A stretch of DNA of 64,000 bases from Synechococcales cyanobacterium GL140_1_metabat_312 (GTDB lineage: Bacteria > Cyanobacteriota > Cyanobacteriia > Leptolyngbyales > Leptolyngbyaceae): assembly GCA_025351345.1 (NCBI GenBank), contig JANXWB010000086.1, positions 1 to 64,000 on the forward strand, in the 5' to 3' direction. The notes beneath the pieces are model-generated. The model was given only the letters and a program-made list of their open reading frames with translations, was not told the DNA's origin and ran no database searches. Of the stretch, positions 17,879 to 28,509 are shown piece by piece. Position 1 is the stretch's first letter. Each line of letters begins with the position of its first letter. Both the position numbers and the translations under genes were made by a program.

Positions 17879-18022
17879 GACGATCACTCAACGAAGTACT
17901 TTCTAGTGTGTATAGTTACTAATGGTTTAGCGTCTTTCTTAAGAGATATACATAATTTTACATCTTAATATTTGGCGCTCAACTTCAACACGATCATAAC
18001 CTACAGTGAAATCACTAGACTT

Positions 18023-18169
18023 ATGATGAAATTTTCGTGTTTTTTAACTCCGTTCTTCATTAAGTATTTTACAAAAAATACTGCTAGTTTGTCTTCAGAA
18101 GCCATCTATGAGGAATATGAGTCACTAGTGCAATCTATCCGCATAATAAATGAGCAGTTGGGACCATGA
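18023..18169 (+). CDS. Possible small protein, 48 aa
   Basis: An ATG-started frame encodes a short protein with a hydrophobic N-terminus (FSCFLTPFFIKYF) and an acidic amphipathic C-terminus (YEEYESLVQSIRIINEQLG). No Shine-Dalgarno sequence and no recognised family. It lies in the roughly 300-base gap between the TPR-FHA gene and the M23 peptidase gene, where nothing else is visible. It may be spurious. Confidence 0.25.
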   Translation: MMKFSCFLTPFFIKYFTKNTASLSSEAIYEEYESLVQSIRIINEQLGP

Positions 18170-18184
18170 AGGATCGAAGCGAGG

Positions 18185-19330
18185 ATGGTGAATTTGTTAC
18201 GGTTTGGGATGATTTGTATTATTTCATTGGTGTGCTGCATTTTAATGGGTACGTCTGCAATTTTTGCCCAGAGCGAAGTAGATGTTTTGCAACAACAACG
18301 TCAGCAAGTTGAACAACAACGCCAGCAAGTTGAACAACAACGCGATCAACTTAAAAAGTTAGAAACCACCGCCGAAAAAGAACGATCGGGCCTACAAAAA
18401 CGACTGAAATCGACAGAAACAACCCTGCAATCTCAAGAAGCAGAACTGGATAAATCCACCAAGTCGCTAAAATCTCTTGAACAATCTCTTACAAAAACCG
18501 AAGCAAGTTACCGTCAACAACAGTTGGCCGTGGTGGCGCGACTACAATTTTTACAACGACAACGCGATCGGCAAGGGCTTTCACTGTTACTCAAAAGCAG
18601 TAACTTAAATGATTTACTGGATAAACGCTATCGCCTCAAAAAGCTGTTTGATTCCGATCGTAAATCCTTAGCCACACTTCAAGAGCAGGCCACAACGTTA
18701 CAAGCCCAGCGATCGCAAGTGGAGATGAAAAAGAATGAAATCTCTCTCATTATGCAGCAGCTTTTAGCTCAAAAAAATGAACTCAATGCCCAATCATCCT
18801 ATCAAAAAGAATTTATTAAACATCTCAAAACTAACCGTGAAGCCTTAGAATCTGCCCTGATTCAGCTAGAACGCGACTCCACCAGTATCGGCCAAATCAT
18901 CCGGCAGCGCAGCATTGGCGACAGTCGCGGCATCATCATCACGGGACGCGGAGTCATGACGGCTCCGGTGGATGCGGAAATTACTAGTGGATTTGGCTAC
19001 CGAATGCACCCGATTTTGGGCTATCAAAAATTCCACTCCGGTCTCGACTTCGGCGCAGATGCAGGCAGCACCATCCGAGCGGCGGCGGCGGGTGTGGTGA
19101 TTTATGCTCAATGGTATGGCGGCTATGGCAATGCGGTGATTGTGGATCATGGCAGCGGAATTACGACACTGTACGGTCATACCGAGGGCTTTTATGTTGC
19201 AGAAGGGGCTACGGTGCAAAAGGGCCAACCGATCGCCGCTGTGGGTTCTACCGGACTTTCCACCGGACCTCATCTACACTTTGAAGTCCGGCAAAATGGG
19301 GAACCGATCGATCCAGCTCCCTACCTTTAA
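18185..19330 (+). CDS. Secreted M23-family peptidase (EnvC/NlpD-like murein hydrolase or activator)
   Basis: 381 aa. A signal peptide (ICIISLVCCILMGTSAIFAQ) leads into about 210 residues of coiled coil, starting with three near-identical Q-Q-R-Q-Q-V-E heptads encoded by 21-bp repeats. The C-terminal M23 (LytM) domain has the zinc ligands H and D in KFHSGLDFGA and the HLHFE motif, plus DHGSGITTLYGH. The EnvC-like layout suggests a periplasmic factor that cleaves peptidoglycan or activates amidases at division. The catalytic residues look intact, unlike true EnvC, so it may be an active endopeptidase. Confidence 0.9.
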   Translation: MVNLLRFGMICIISLVCCILMGTSAIFAQSEVDVLQQQRQQVEQQRQQVEQQRDQLKKLETTAEKERSGLQKRLKSTETTLQSQEAELDKSTKSLKSLEQSLTKTEASYRQQQLAVVARLQFLQRQRDRQGLSLLLKSSNLNDLLDKRYRLKKLFDSDRKSLATLQEQATTLQAQRSQVEMKKNEISLIMQQLLAQKNELNAQSSYQKEFIKHLKTNREALESALIQLERDSTSIGQIIRQRSIGDSRGIIITGRGVMTAPVDAEITSGFGYRMHPILGYQKFHSGLDFGADAGSTIRAAAAGVVIYAQWYGGYGNAVIVDHGSGITTLYGHTEGFYVAEGATVQKGQPIAAVGSTGLSTGPHLHFEVRQNGEPIDPAPYL

Positions 19331-19419
19331 GTACCGATCGAAGGACACGATCGAAGAACAATTGAATGCCGATCGTCGCTCCCGGATTCTTGTAAAATAG
19401 TTATAAAGACAACCTTATA

Positions 19420-20415
19420 ATGTCGTCAAAAATCCCCATGTCTACCTCCGCCATCAAATCAGGTTTCGTCGGTGCCGTGGGCAATACGCCCTTAATTCGG
19501 CTTAATAGTGTCAGTGATGAAACGGGCTGCGAAATTTTGGGAAAAGCAGAATTCCTCAATCCCGGTGGTTCCGTCAAAGATCGGGCCGCACTCTACATCA
19601 TCGAAGACGCAGAACGGAAGGGCTTACTGAAACCAGGGGGCACTGTTGTTGAAGGAACAGCAGGCAACACAGGCATCGGCCTAGCTCATATTTGCAATGC
19701 GAAAGGCTACAAATGCCTGATTATCATTCCGGATACTCAATCCCAAGAGAAAATTGATTTACTGCGAACTCTCGGGGCCGAAGTCCGCACGGTTCCCGCC
19801 GTTCCCTACAAAGACCCCAATAACTACGTTAAACTATCGGGCCGAGTCGCCGCCGAACTCGACAACGCCATCTGGGCTAACCAATTTGACAATCTAGCCA
19901 ATCGCATTGCCCACTACGAAACCACTGGAGCTGAAATCTGGACCCAGACCGAGGGTAAGGTGGACGTCTGGACTACTTCGACAGGAACGGGCGGAACCTA
20001 TGCGGGGGTTGCGCTTTATCTAAAGGAAAAGAATCCAAATGTGAAATGTATTCTCGCGGATCCGATGGGGAGTGGTCTCTATAGCTATTTCAAAACGGGC
20101 GAAGTAAAAATGGAGGGATCCTCAATTACAGAGGGCATTGGCAACAGTCGAGTCACGGCTAACATGATGGATGTCCCGGTAGATGATGCGCTGCAAATTG
20201 ACGATCGGGAGGCAGTTCGGATGGTTTATCAGTTATTGGAAAAAGACGGGATTTTTGTGGGTGGATCTGTTGGGATTAATGTTGCAGCCGCCGTGAAAAT
20301 TGCCCAAAAAATGGGACCGGGACATACGATCGTGACGGTGTTGTGCGATGGCGGCAGTCGGTACCAATCTAAGCTGTTTAACCGGAAATGGTTAGCGGAA
20401 AAAGGGTTGTTATAA
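19420..20415 (+). CDS. cysK: Cysteine synthase (O-acetylserine sulfhydrylase)
   Basis: 331 aa from the ATG at 19420. A second ATG at 19438 (MSTSAIKSGFVGAVGNTP) may be the real start, since a TATAAT at 19416-19421 touches the first one. PLP-dependent fold type II motifs are FLNPGGSVKDRAALYIIEDA (Schiff-base Lys), EGTAGNTGIGLAH, and TSTGTGGTYAGVA for the PLP phosphate. The enzyme makes cysteine from O-acetylserine and sulfide. Whether it should be named cysK or cysM cannot be decided from sequence. It ends three bases from the convergent coiled-coil gene. Confidence 0.92.
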   Translation: MSSKIPMSTSAIKSGFVGAVGNTPLIRLNSVSDETGCEILGKAEFLNPGGSVKDRAALYIIEDAERKGLLKPGGTVVEGTAGNTGIGLAHICNAKGYKCLIIIPDTQSQEKIDLLRTLGAEVRTVPAVPYKDPNNYVKLSGRVAAELDNAIWANQFDNLANRIAHYETTGAEIWTQTEGKVDVWTTSTGTGGTYAGVALYLKEKNPNVKCILADPMGSGLYSYFKTGEVKMEGSSITEGIGNSRVTANMMDVPVDDALQIDDREAVRMVYQLLEKDGIFVGGSVGINVAAAVKIAQKMGPGHTIVTVLCDGGSRYQSKLFNRKWLAEKGLL

Positions 20416-20418
20416 GGC

Positions 20419-21918
20419 TTAGGCTTCAGATTGGGCTTTTAGGGTGCGATCGTAGGTTCGTAAGATGGCCTGAATCGCGCCTTCATATTCTTGAGCAATG
20501 ATGGGCACACCGGGTTGGGCACTGGGTTCTAGGAGGATGTCTCCGACGACTTCTAATGCCCTTTCGTTGATGGAGTCAATTAATAATTCAGGCATAGTCA
20601 GGTTGGCTTCAGCAATTTGTTTGAGGCGCTGGGCGGGGCTGGCATGACGGGCGATCGCGGTGAGGGCTTGGACTTCATAGTCTGGTAACAACGTCGCAAA
20701 CTTAACCCAGGTTGCATCCAGGTTGGGTTCTTGGCTGAAATCTAGTTCAGCGGGCGCAGTGGAGTCTGAGGGTGAATTAGATGAGCCGTTGGATTTGCCG
20801 TTAGGAGATCTGCCATTAGCTTTGTTATTGACGACAACTGCATCCTGCCATGGGTCCAAACTCACTAGATTAATCGCCTCGATGTTTTCTTTTTGAGTCC
20901 GAAGGGTAACGAGTTCAAGATCAAGGCTGTTCTTTTGGGTCCGCCGATCGAGAATCTGCGTTTCCAGGGTTTCGAGTTCACCGTGCAACGAGCTAATTTG
21001 GTCTTGGAGTTGGGTAATAGCGGTTTGCAATGATGCGGTTCCGGCGGTGACTTGATCTTGTACAGGCTCGGCAGATTTAGCAAGGCGAGTGAGTTCCTGG
21101 CGATAAAGATCTAAGGACTGAACCTCAGCTTGCAGGGTTTCGAGTTCTTTTTTAATCGATTTACGATCGGTTTCGAGTTGCGTTATCTCGTTCAGAATTT
21201 GAGTTTTATTCGCCTTTTGTTCCGCTACCTGAGCCATGATCTGATTGAGTTCAGTGGTGGTATTGATGAGCTGAGCTTCGGCCCACTGTTGGGTGGAAAG
21301 GGTGGCGGAGAGCGATCGGGTCAGATCAGCTTCTTCCCGTTCCAGACTTGTTATTTGGGCTTCGGAATTTTTGATTAACGCTTCAGACGACTGAATTTCA
21401 GCCATGGTGCGTCGCGTCGATGGCTTAGAAAGATTCCAGCTTGGGGAAACGGGCTGACTTAGGTTAGTACTTAGAGTGCTGCTTGGATTACCACTTAGAT
21501 TACCACTTAGATTATTTCTTGATTGCAACTGATGCATTTGGCCTTGCAATGCCCGCAATGTCGCGCTGACCCGATCGCGTTCTTGAGAAAGCTGAGTCAG
21601 ATCGTTATAAGCGTCTGCCCGACGGTTTTGTAACGATCGAATGTGGCCGCGTATTTCCTCAATCCGCCAGCCCAGTTCCTCATCATCCGAATCGGTGGGT
21701 TGACGGGAGGCGATGATGCAACCGATTTGGCTAGATAGAAAGGTTAGACTGCCGGATCCGATCGCCCCTAGAAGGCTGCCCTGACTCAATCCCAAGGTAA
21801 TTCCAAAACTAACGCCAAAGGCAATAGAACTTAATGTGAATCGATTTCCAGTCATGGGCATAGGGTGCGATGGAGTAAGGCTGAGAAAAGGCGCAGAGAT
21901 TTGTGTAATGTAACGCAT
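20419..21918 (-). CDS. Coiled-coil protein with TerB-C-like C-terminus
   Basis: 499 aa. Hydrophobic Gly/Ser-rich N-terminal segments (SIAFGVSFGITLGLSQGS, then LTFLSSQIGCIIA) may form a membrane hairpin. About 270 residues of coiled coil follow, interrupted by an N-L-S-G-N repeat. A compact C-terminal helical domain has MPELLIDSINERALEVVGD followed by EYEGAIQAILR, a pattern I associate with tellurite-resistance TerB C-terminal domains. Start uncertain: ATGs encoding M20 and M22 also precede the hydrophobic segment. Function unknown; a membrane-tethered scaffold is possible. Confidence 0.7.
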   Translation of the reverse strand: MRYITQISAPFLSLTPSHPMPMTGNRFTLSSIAFGVSFGITLGLSQGSLLGAIGSGSLTFLSSQIGCIIASRQPTDSDDEELGWRIEEIRGHIRSLQNRRADAYNDLTQLSQERDRVSATLRALQGQMHQLQSRNNLSGNLSGNPSSTLSTNLSQPVSPSWNLSKPSTRRTMAEIQSSEALIKNSEAQITSLEREEADLTRSLSATLSTQQWAEAQLINTTTELNQIMAQVAEQKANKTQILNEITQLETDRKSIKKELETLQAEVQSLDLYRQELTRLAKSAEPVQDQVTAGTASLQTAITQLQDQISSLHGELETLETQILDRRTQKNSLDLELVTLRTQKENIEAINLVSLDPWQDAVVVNNKANGRSPNGKSNGSSNSPSDSTAPAELDFSQEPNLDATWVKFATLLPDYEVQALTAIARHASPAQRLKQIAEANLTMPELLIDSINERALEVVGDILLEPSAQPGVPIIAQEYEGAIQAILRTYDRTLKAQSEA

Positions 21919-22166
21919 CTTCTTGCAGTTGAAACGGATATTTAATAGTTCATGTGAACTACTGCAAGGCGGTTTTGCCCTTACTAGAGAATGGAGAATT
22001 TGTAAATGAGACTTCTTTCTGCAATATGGGGTATCCTCACATAGTCTTTACCAAAAATCTTAGGCTCTCCTCTTACTAGAGTTAATGACTAGAGCAATTG
22101 CTAGAGCTTTTCGATGAATGGTCTTGCCTCGTAACTGAACTTTTATTTATTTTCAGAATAGTTCCC

Positions 22167-22970
22167 ATGAAATCAACCACCTCAGCCCTGTCAGCCCCGT
22201 TTGTCCTCAAAGTCATTGGCTATACCTTATTGGTATCCACGATTATTATTTACCTGACATTTTTGATTCCGCTGCAATGGCAGGACGATCAGTGGGTCTT
22301 TACTACCGTGCCTCAATTGTTCGATCGGGGAATGATGCCGCTGATTGGATTAGGCTTCATTTACATGTCCAGTTTCTTGGAAACCGGATCTCTTCGAGCG
22401 GAAGGACGTAATCCATTTTTGACGGGGCGCTTTTTTGCCATTGTGCTTTCGGGACTGTTGGGGTTGGGATTTCTGATTGCAGGTCCGGCGTACTTTGTTA
22501 AGAGCACACAGCTTGAAACTACAGGAATCGATCGTCTGGCCCAACAGGCAAAACAACAAGAGCAACAGATTTCCGCTCAAGTCCAACAGCGTTTAATGCA
22601 GTTGCAAGAACAAGTCAAAGATAAGACAAAGCTAGAAGCAGAGTTAAAACAAATCAGCGATGTGATCGCAAGTGGTCAGATGAATGGGAAGAAAATTGAA
22701 GGAAAAGAACTAGAGTTTCTCCAAAAATCTCAGAAAGATCTTCAAAAATTAAAGGATGACCCCAACTACTTACAGGTCATGGCCAAAGATGCCACGGACC
22801 AAGAGTTGCAAAAGCTCCGCGAAAGCGCAAAGAAGACTGAAGATGGTGCGCGTGGTGAAGCGACGAAGGCTCGCCTAAGAACTGGTTTGGGCAGTTTGCT
22901 GTACGCGATCGCATTCAGTTTGATCTCCTGGTTGGGATTGGCTGAAATGGGTGTCTTTAGTAGACGATAA
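22167..22970 (+). CDS. hpsJ: HpsJ-family membrane protein
   Basis: About 267 aa from the ATG at 22167. Upstream frame extension to 22098 adds non-homologous residues. TM segments are APFVLKVIGYTLLVSTIIIY, PLIGLGFIYMSSFLE, FAIVLSGLLGLGFLIAGPAY and a final LLYAIAFSLISWLGLAEMG. A long coiled coil (about 125-240) lies between the last two. HpsJ proteins are needed for hormogonium polysaccharide production or motility in Nostoc and are widespread in cyanobacteria. Here the gene stands without other hps genes, although a GT2 gene follows 160 nt downstream behind a terminator. Confidence 0.8.
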   Translation: MKSTTSALSAPFVLKVIGYTLLVSTIIIYLTFLIPLQWQDDQWVFTTVPQLFDRGMMPLIGLGFIYMSSFLETGSLRAEGRNPFLTGRFFAIVLSGLLGLGFLIAGPAYFVKSTQLETTGIDRLAQQAKQQEQQISAQVQQRLMQLQEQVKDKTKLEAELKQISDVIASGQMNGKKIEGKELEFLQKSQKDLQKLKDDPNYLQVMAKDATDQELQKLRESAKKTEDGARGEATKARLRTGLGSLLYAIAFSLISWLGLAEMGVFSRR

Positions 22971-23052
22971 GAATAAGCGATCGGCTCGTCAGATCTATGA
23001 CGGAACTAAAGGTTGATCGATCGGCTTTTAATTTGATCGATTTGAAGAAATA

Positions 23053-23096
23053 AGTCTAGATTAGGGAACTATAAACCCTAGCTAGACTCTTTTTTT
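23053..23096 (+). terminator. Rho-independent terminator after hpsJ
   Basis: AGTCTAGATTAGGG (23053-23066) pairs with CCCTAGCTAGACT (23076-23088) except for a small internal bulge. A run of seven T residues follows after CT. It separates hpsJ from the glycosyltransferase gene. Confidence 0.8.
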
Positions 23097-23132
23097 GATC
23101 ATTTTTCCTGCACTCTTTTAACCCTAAATTCT

Positions 23133-24086
23133 ATGAGTTTAAATTTTATGAGTTTCTCAATCTATATCCTTACTTTTAATGAAGAACTCGACATTGCACC
23201 CTGTATTGAATCAGTGATTCACTCTGCTCGCCGATCAGAAATTAATACGAACACTTTGGATATTGTAGTGATTGATTCATTGAGCAGCGATCGGACCTGT
23301 GAAATAGCCGATCGATATAGTTTAAATTATCCCGTACGGGTGATTCCCCACAAATTTGAAAGCCACGGGTTACAACGCACTTGGATGATTCGCGAAGTAG
23401 AAACCCGCTATGAATGGGCCTACATTTTAGAAGCCGATGAACGAATGACTCCGGAGTTATTTCGTGAATGTTGCAAGACGGTAGCCAATCCTGAACATGG
23501 CGGATACTTTGCAGCAGAACGCGTGATGTTTATGGGAACCTGGATTAAACACAGCACGCAATATCCGCGTTATCAAATGCGGCTTTTTGATAAGCAAAAG
23601 GTTTGGTTTAGTGACTATGGTCATACTGAACGCGAAGAATGCGAATGTACGACAGGTTATCTTAAATCAACCTACCCACACTTTACCCAAGGCAAAGGCT
23701 TTGAGCGGTGGTTTGATAAGCACAATACTTACTCTACTAATGAAGCGAAAGAGACAGTAAACCAATTACAAAATGGTCGAGTGAATTGGCGTGATTTAGT
23801 ATTTGGGAAAAGCGAAATCGATCGTCGCCATGCCTTAAAAGATTTATCCCAACGTGTTCCATTTCGACCTATGTTGCGTTGGTTCTATATGTATTTTGTG
23901 TTGGGCGGTATTCGGGATGGTCGGGCAGGATTTGCCTGGTGTACGTTGCAAGCATTTTATGAATATATGATCGTCTTGAAAGCTTGGGAAATTGAGAATC
24001 TTCCGGTACCGACATTGGATGATACCTTAGCGGCATTAGAACAGTCATTAAATCAGCCTGCGATCGAAACTCGGAATAGATATTAA
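23133..24086 (+). CDS. Family 2 glycosyltransferase
   Basis: 317 aa; ATG at 23148 is an alternative start. The GT-A fold motifs are IYILTFNEELDIAPCIES, IVVIDSLSSDRTCEIA, WAYILEADERMTPEL (the D-x-D-like metal site, here E-A-D-E) and YPRYQMRLFDK. The C-terminus (FYMYFVLGGIRDGRAGFAW) is typical of the WaaE/KdtX-like branch, which adds sugars to lipopolysaccharide core or other glycans. A role in envelope or exopolysaccharide synthesis is likely; the donor and acceptor are unknown. Confidence 0.85.
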   Translation: MSLNFMSFSIYILTFNEELDIAPCIESVIHSARRSEINTNTLDIVVIDSLSSDRTCEIADRYSLNYPVRVIPHKFESHGLQRTWMIREVETRYEWAYILEADERMTPELFRECCKTVANPEHGGYFAAERVMFMGTWIKHSTQYPRYQMRLFDKQKVWFSDYGHTEREECECTTGYLKSTYPHFTQGKGFERWFDKHNTYSTNEAKETVNQLQNGRVNWRDLVFGKSEIDRRHALKDLSQRVPFRPMLRWFYMYFVLGGIRDGRAGFAWCTLQAFYEYMIVLKAWEIENLPVPTLDDTLAALEQSLNQPAIETRNRY

Positions 24087-24111
24087 AATTTGGTGAAATC
24101 ATTTAATTATT

Positions 24112-24229
24112 TCGTTGGGTTTGGGGCACGGCAAGCTATTCCCCGTACGGTATCTTGAACTCGGATCTCTACGGTATCTTGAACCCGGATCCGTAGGGAC
24201 ATGGCCTGCCGTGTCCTAAAACCCAACGA
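24112..24229. repeat. Palindromic intergenic repeat element
   Basis: Left arm 24112-24133 (TCGTTGGGTTTGGGGCACGG and two more bases) is the imperfect inverted copy of 24207-24229. The 70-base interior holds two near-identical 22-bp direct copies, starting at 24146 and 24170, of the core TACGGTATCTTGAAC followed by CGGATC. The sequence GTAGGGACA-GGC with GCCGTGTCC resembles small dispersed palindromic repeats common in cyanobacterial genomes. No ORF inside. It could be a MITE-like element or act as a terminator for the upstream gene. Confidence 0.65.
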
Positions 24230-24364
24230 GAAGATTTAGAGTATTCAGCTTAACGATTAAAAGCCGATCGTATTAAATCCTAGTTCCTTAAAGAATTACA
24301 TGAATTAGTTTTCAGTCCGTTAAACCTGACTTTGGTTATTAGGCTAGGATTTTAATCTCAGAAA

Positions 24365-24916
24365 CTAAACCGTTACGATCGTCACCGTAAATTTCTTATT
24401 TTTCACAACTTCTTTAGTCGTCACTTTTACGCCAGGACCAAAGAATTTTGTCATTTGTTCTTCCTTTGCTTGCCACATTTCATTCGGGATTTCCAACGAC
24501 CCAAAGGTCAAAATTAAGGCATAGTTATCGTCGATTGCCGCTTCTTCCAAACTAAGCAAGGTGGGATGTTGGTTGTCTTCTTCAGACTCTAAACCCAGTT
24601 TCTCTAGCACAGGTTCCAAATGAACCGACATGCCGTACTGATATCGAGTCACATCTAAAATAATTTGATTTTGCGTTTCCGTGGCTTTACTGCGAACAGC
24701 TTCCACCTCAGGGGCCGGAACCACGATCGGGACGGGTGGCAATTCAGTGCCCTTCAACCCCAACCCCACCACACTCATAGGCACACCAATCAGTAATGCC
24801 ACGGTGGAGGGAATAGTCGTATTTTTTAGGGCATAGCAGCCCCCGACAAAGGCGATCGTTACGCCGATGGATAAAAATACGACCGCCCAACGAATTTTAC
24901 GAATAAAGCTAAGCAT
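24365..24916 (-). CDS. DUF2854 membrane protein
   Basis: About 183 aa from the ATG at 24914-24916; an upstream TTG at 24997 is unlikely. Two adjacent TM segments (WAVVFLSIGVTIAFVGGCYA and TIPSTVALLIGVPMSVVGLG) precede the signature LKGTELPPVP. A soluble C-terminal domain follows, with VTRYQYGMSVHLEPVLEKLG and LEIPNEMWQAKEEQMTKFF. The DUF2854 family is confined to cyanobacteria and plastid-bearing eukaryotes and is presumed thylakoid-associated, with no established function that I know of. It lies downstream of gap1 on the same strand but 155 nt away. Confidence 0.88.
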   Translation of the reverse strand: MLSFIRKIRWAVVFLSIGVTIAFVGGCYALKNTTIPSTVALLIGVPMSVVGLGLKGTELPPVPIVVPAPEVEAVRSKATETQNQIILDVTRYQYGMSVHLEPVLEKLGLESEEDNQHPTLLSLEEAAIDDNYALILTFGSLEIPNEMWQAKEEQMTKFFGPGVKVTTKEVVKNKKFTVTIVTV

Positions 24917-25071
24917 GGGGTGCAGGAGAAAAAGACCTCCCAAATTATCCAATATTCTCGTAATTTTATCTGGAATCTTACTCAGATCAATTCCCAACCG
25001 CGAGAAAACTCATCCCAGCGATCGGGCCTAAATCTTTTCCAAACCCGATCTACGCCGTACCTACACTTTAA

Positions 25072-26631
<1,560 letters not shown>

Positions 26632-28353
26632 ATGAACGCGCAAACTTTGTTGAAAAAACTGAAAGCTTCTCCTTTGCTCCTACCCATCGGTGGGATCGTT
26701 GCGCTCATTGCTGTCGGCAGCATCGCATTCTGGGCACTCACCCGATCGAATTTTGCACCGGGCACGCTCCCGACTGGATCAAATGTGATTCCCGAGGATG
26801 CCTTGATGGTGGTATCTACAACCACAGAACCGGAACAGTGGAAGCAATTGCGTTCATTTGGGACTCAGAAAAGTCAGGAATTTTTAGATCAAAACATTGC
26901 CCAAGCGCGCGATCGTTTTTTGTTTGATAATGGCTTAGATTATCAACGCGATATTCAGCCTTGGGTCGGCGGTGAAGCGAGTTTTGCCTTGCTTTCTCCC
27001 CAAGCTGAAACCGAGCCTCCGGCAGACGGATCATCTGTTCGTCCCGCTAATTCTCAGCCTGCACTGTTGATTTTGCCGATTCAGGATGGCCCAAAGGCGA
27101 AGGAAGTCTTAGGTAAATCTCGCGACGGGCAACAATGGACTAAACGAACCTATAAGAATGTAGAAATCCAGGAGGGCCAAGTTGGGAAGGCGAATAAATC
27201 CCTAGCGATCGCAGTCCTAGATGGGAAATTGGTTGTGGTTGCGAATAGTCCAAAAGCCATCGAACAGGCCATCGAAACTTATAAAGGCAGCAAAGCGATC
27301 GCCACTTTACCGGGGTACAGCCATGCCCTTGGCCAAATTCAAACTGGACCCAGCTTTTCAACTATTTATCTGAATTTGCCAGCAATGGCCCAACAGGGTG
27401 GACGGCTGATGCGGCCCAATCCAAAAAAAGAAACGCTAACCCAAGGCTGGGTCATGACCACCACGCTGCAAAATGATGGCATTCAGTTCAAGAGTATCCT
27501 GTGGCTCAAGCCCGATAGTCAAATCAAATTTTCCACGGACAATAATGCCAAAACCATGGCGGCTCGGCTTCCGGCAGATTCGGTCATGACTTTAGCGGGT
27601 GGAAGCTTTAAACAATTCTGGACCGATTACAGCCGGGACTACGCCACAAATTCAATTAAACTTTTAGACCCGAACAGCTTTAAACAGGAAATCCGGGGCG
27701 CAATTGGGATGGATTTGGAGCAGGACTTCGCAAATTGGATGGATGGTGAGTTTTCTTTAGCCCTACTTCCCGTGCCGTCGGGGAGTTCACCGCTTAATCC
27801 AGTGGGTGTCACCATGATGGTGCAGGCTAGCGATCGGCGGGCGGCGGAAAAAGCGTTGACCCAGCTTGATGAAACGATGGCCCGTAAATATAATTTTAAA
27901 ATCGAACCCAACAAAGTCGCGAATCAAGATGTTGTTCTGTGGAAAATGTCCAATGGCGAAATCAGTGTCACGCGAGGCTGGTTGGACAATAATATTGCGT
28001 TTCTGACCTTAGGCGGCCCTGTTGCGACAACATTTTTACCGCGTCCGGCCAATCCTTTGAACAATCAACCGATGTTCAAACAGGTCATAGATGCAAAGGC
28101 GGCGAAAAGTGGGGAGATTTTTATTGATCTTGAAAAGGCCGCAACCTATAAAGATCTGCCATTATTACGATCGCCCTTAAGTAATTTACTCTGGATTGAA
28201 GCCATTCGATCGATCGGTATTACCACGGCCAACACCAGCGATCGGACCATTCGTTACGATGCCACTGTGCTATTAAAAAAAGGCGAACCCCCCGCCGTTC
28301 TGCCTAGCCCCACAGCCTCAGTCATCCCAACACCGACGACGACGAAAAAATGA
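26632..28353 (+). CDS. DUF3352 membrane-anchored protein
   Basis: 573 aa. A short cytoplasmic N-terminus is followed by one TM segment (LLLPIGGIVALIAVGSIAFW) and a large extracytoplasmic region. This region has the DUF3352 features IPEDALMVVSTTTEPEQW, LDYQRDIQPWVGGEASFALL, and ARLPADSVMTLAGGSFKQFW. A Pro/Thr-rich tail ends the protein. DUF3352 proteins are widespread in cyanobacteria, with no established function. The start is preceded by the duplicated CATGTAATGAA, and an ATG 12 bases upstream runs into a stop. Confidence 0.85.
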   Translation: MNAQTLLKKLKASPLLLPIGGIVALIAVGSIAFWALTRSNFAPGTLPTGSNVIPEDALMVVSTTTEPEQWKQLRSFGTQKSQEFLDQNIAQARDRFLFDNGLDYQRDIQPWVGGEASFALLSPQAETEPPADGSSVRPANSQPALLILPIQDGPKAKEVLGKSRDGQQWTKRTYKNVEIQEGQVGKANKSLAIAVLDGKLVVVANSPKAIEQAIETYKGSKAIATLPGYSHALGQIQTGPSFSTIYLNLPAMAQQGGRLMRPNPKKETLTQGWVMTTTLQNDGIQFKSILWLKPDSQIKFSTDNNAKTMAARLPADSVMTLAGGSFKQFWTDYSRDYATNSIKLLDPNSFKQEIRGAIGMDLEQDFANWMDGEFSLALLPVPSGSSPLNPVGVTMMVQASDRRAAEKALTQLDETMARKYNFKIEPNKVANQDVVLWKMSNGEISVTRGWLDNNIAFLTLGGPVATTFLPRPANPLNNQPMFKQVIDAKAAKSGEIFIDLEKAATYKDLPLLRSPLSNLLWIEAIRSIGITTANTSDRTIRYDATVLLKKGEPPAVLPSPTASVIPTPTTTKK

Positions 28354-28509
28354 TGCGATGTAATAGGTCTTCGACTTCTATCCTCATTATTAAGGGGGAT
28401 CTGGGAGTTTTTAATTCCTACATAATCGCTCTTAATATCTATATGACCTATACAACGACACTAGATGTATAGGGCTACTATGGAAAGATCTAGGAAAACC
28501 AAAAATTTC

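Noticed and set aside
22098-22166. Longer start for hpsJ at 22098
   Set aside because: The 23 extra residues have no similarity to HpsJ N-termini; the ATG at 22167 begins with the usual S-x-L-S-x-P-F motif.
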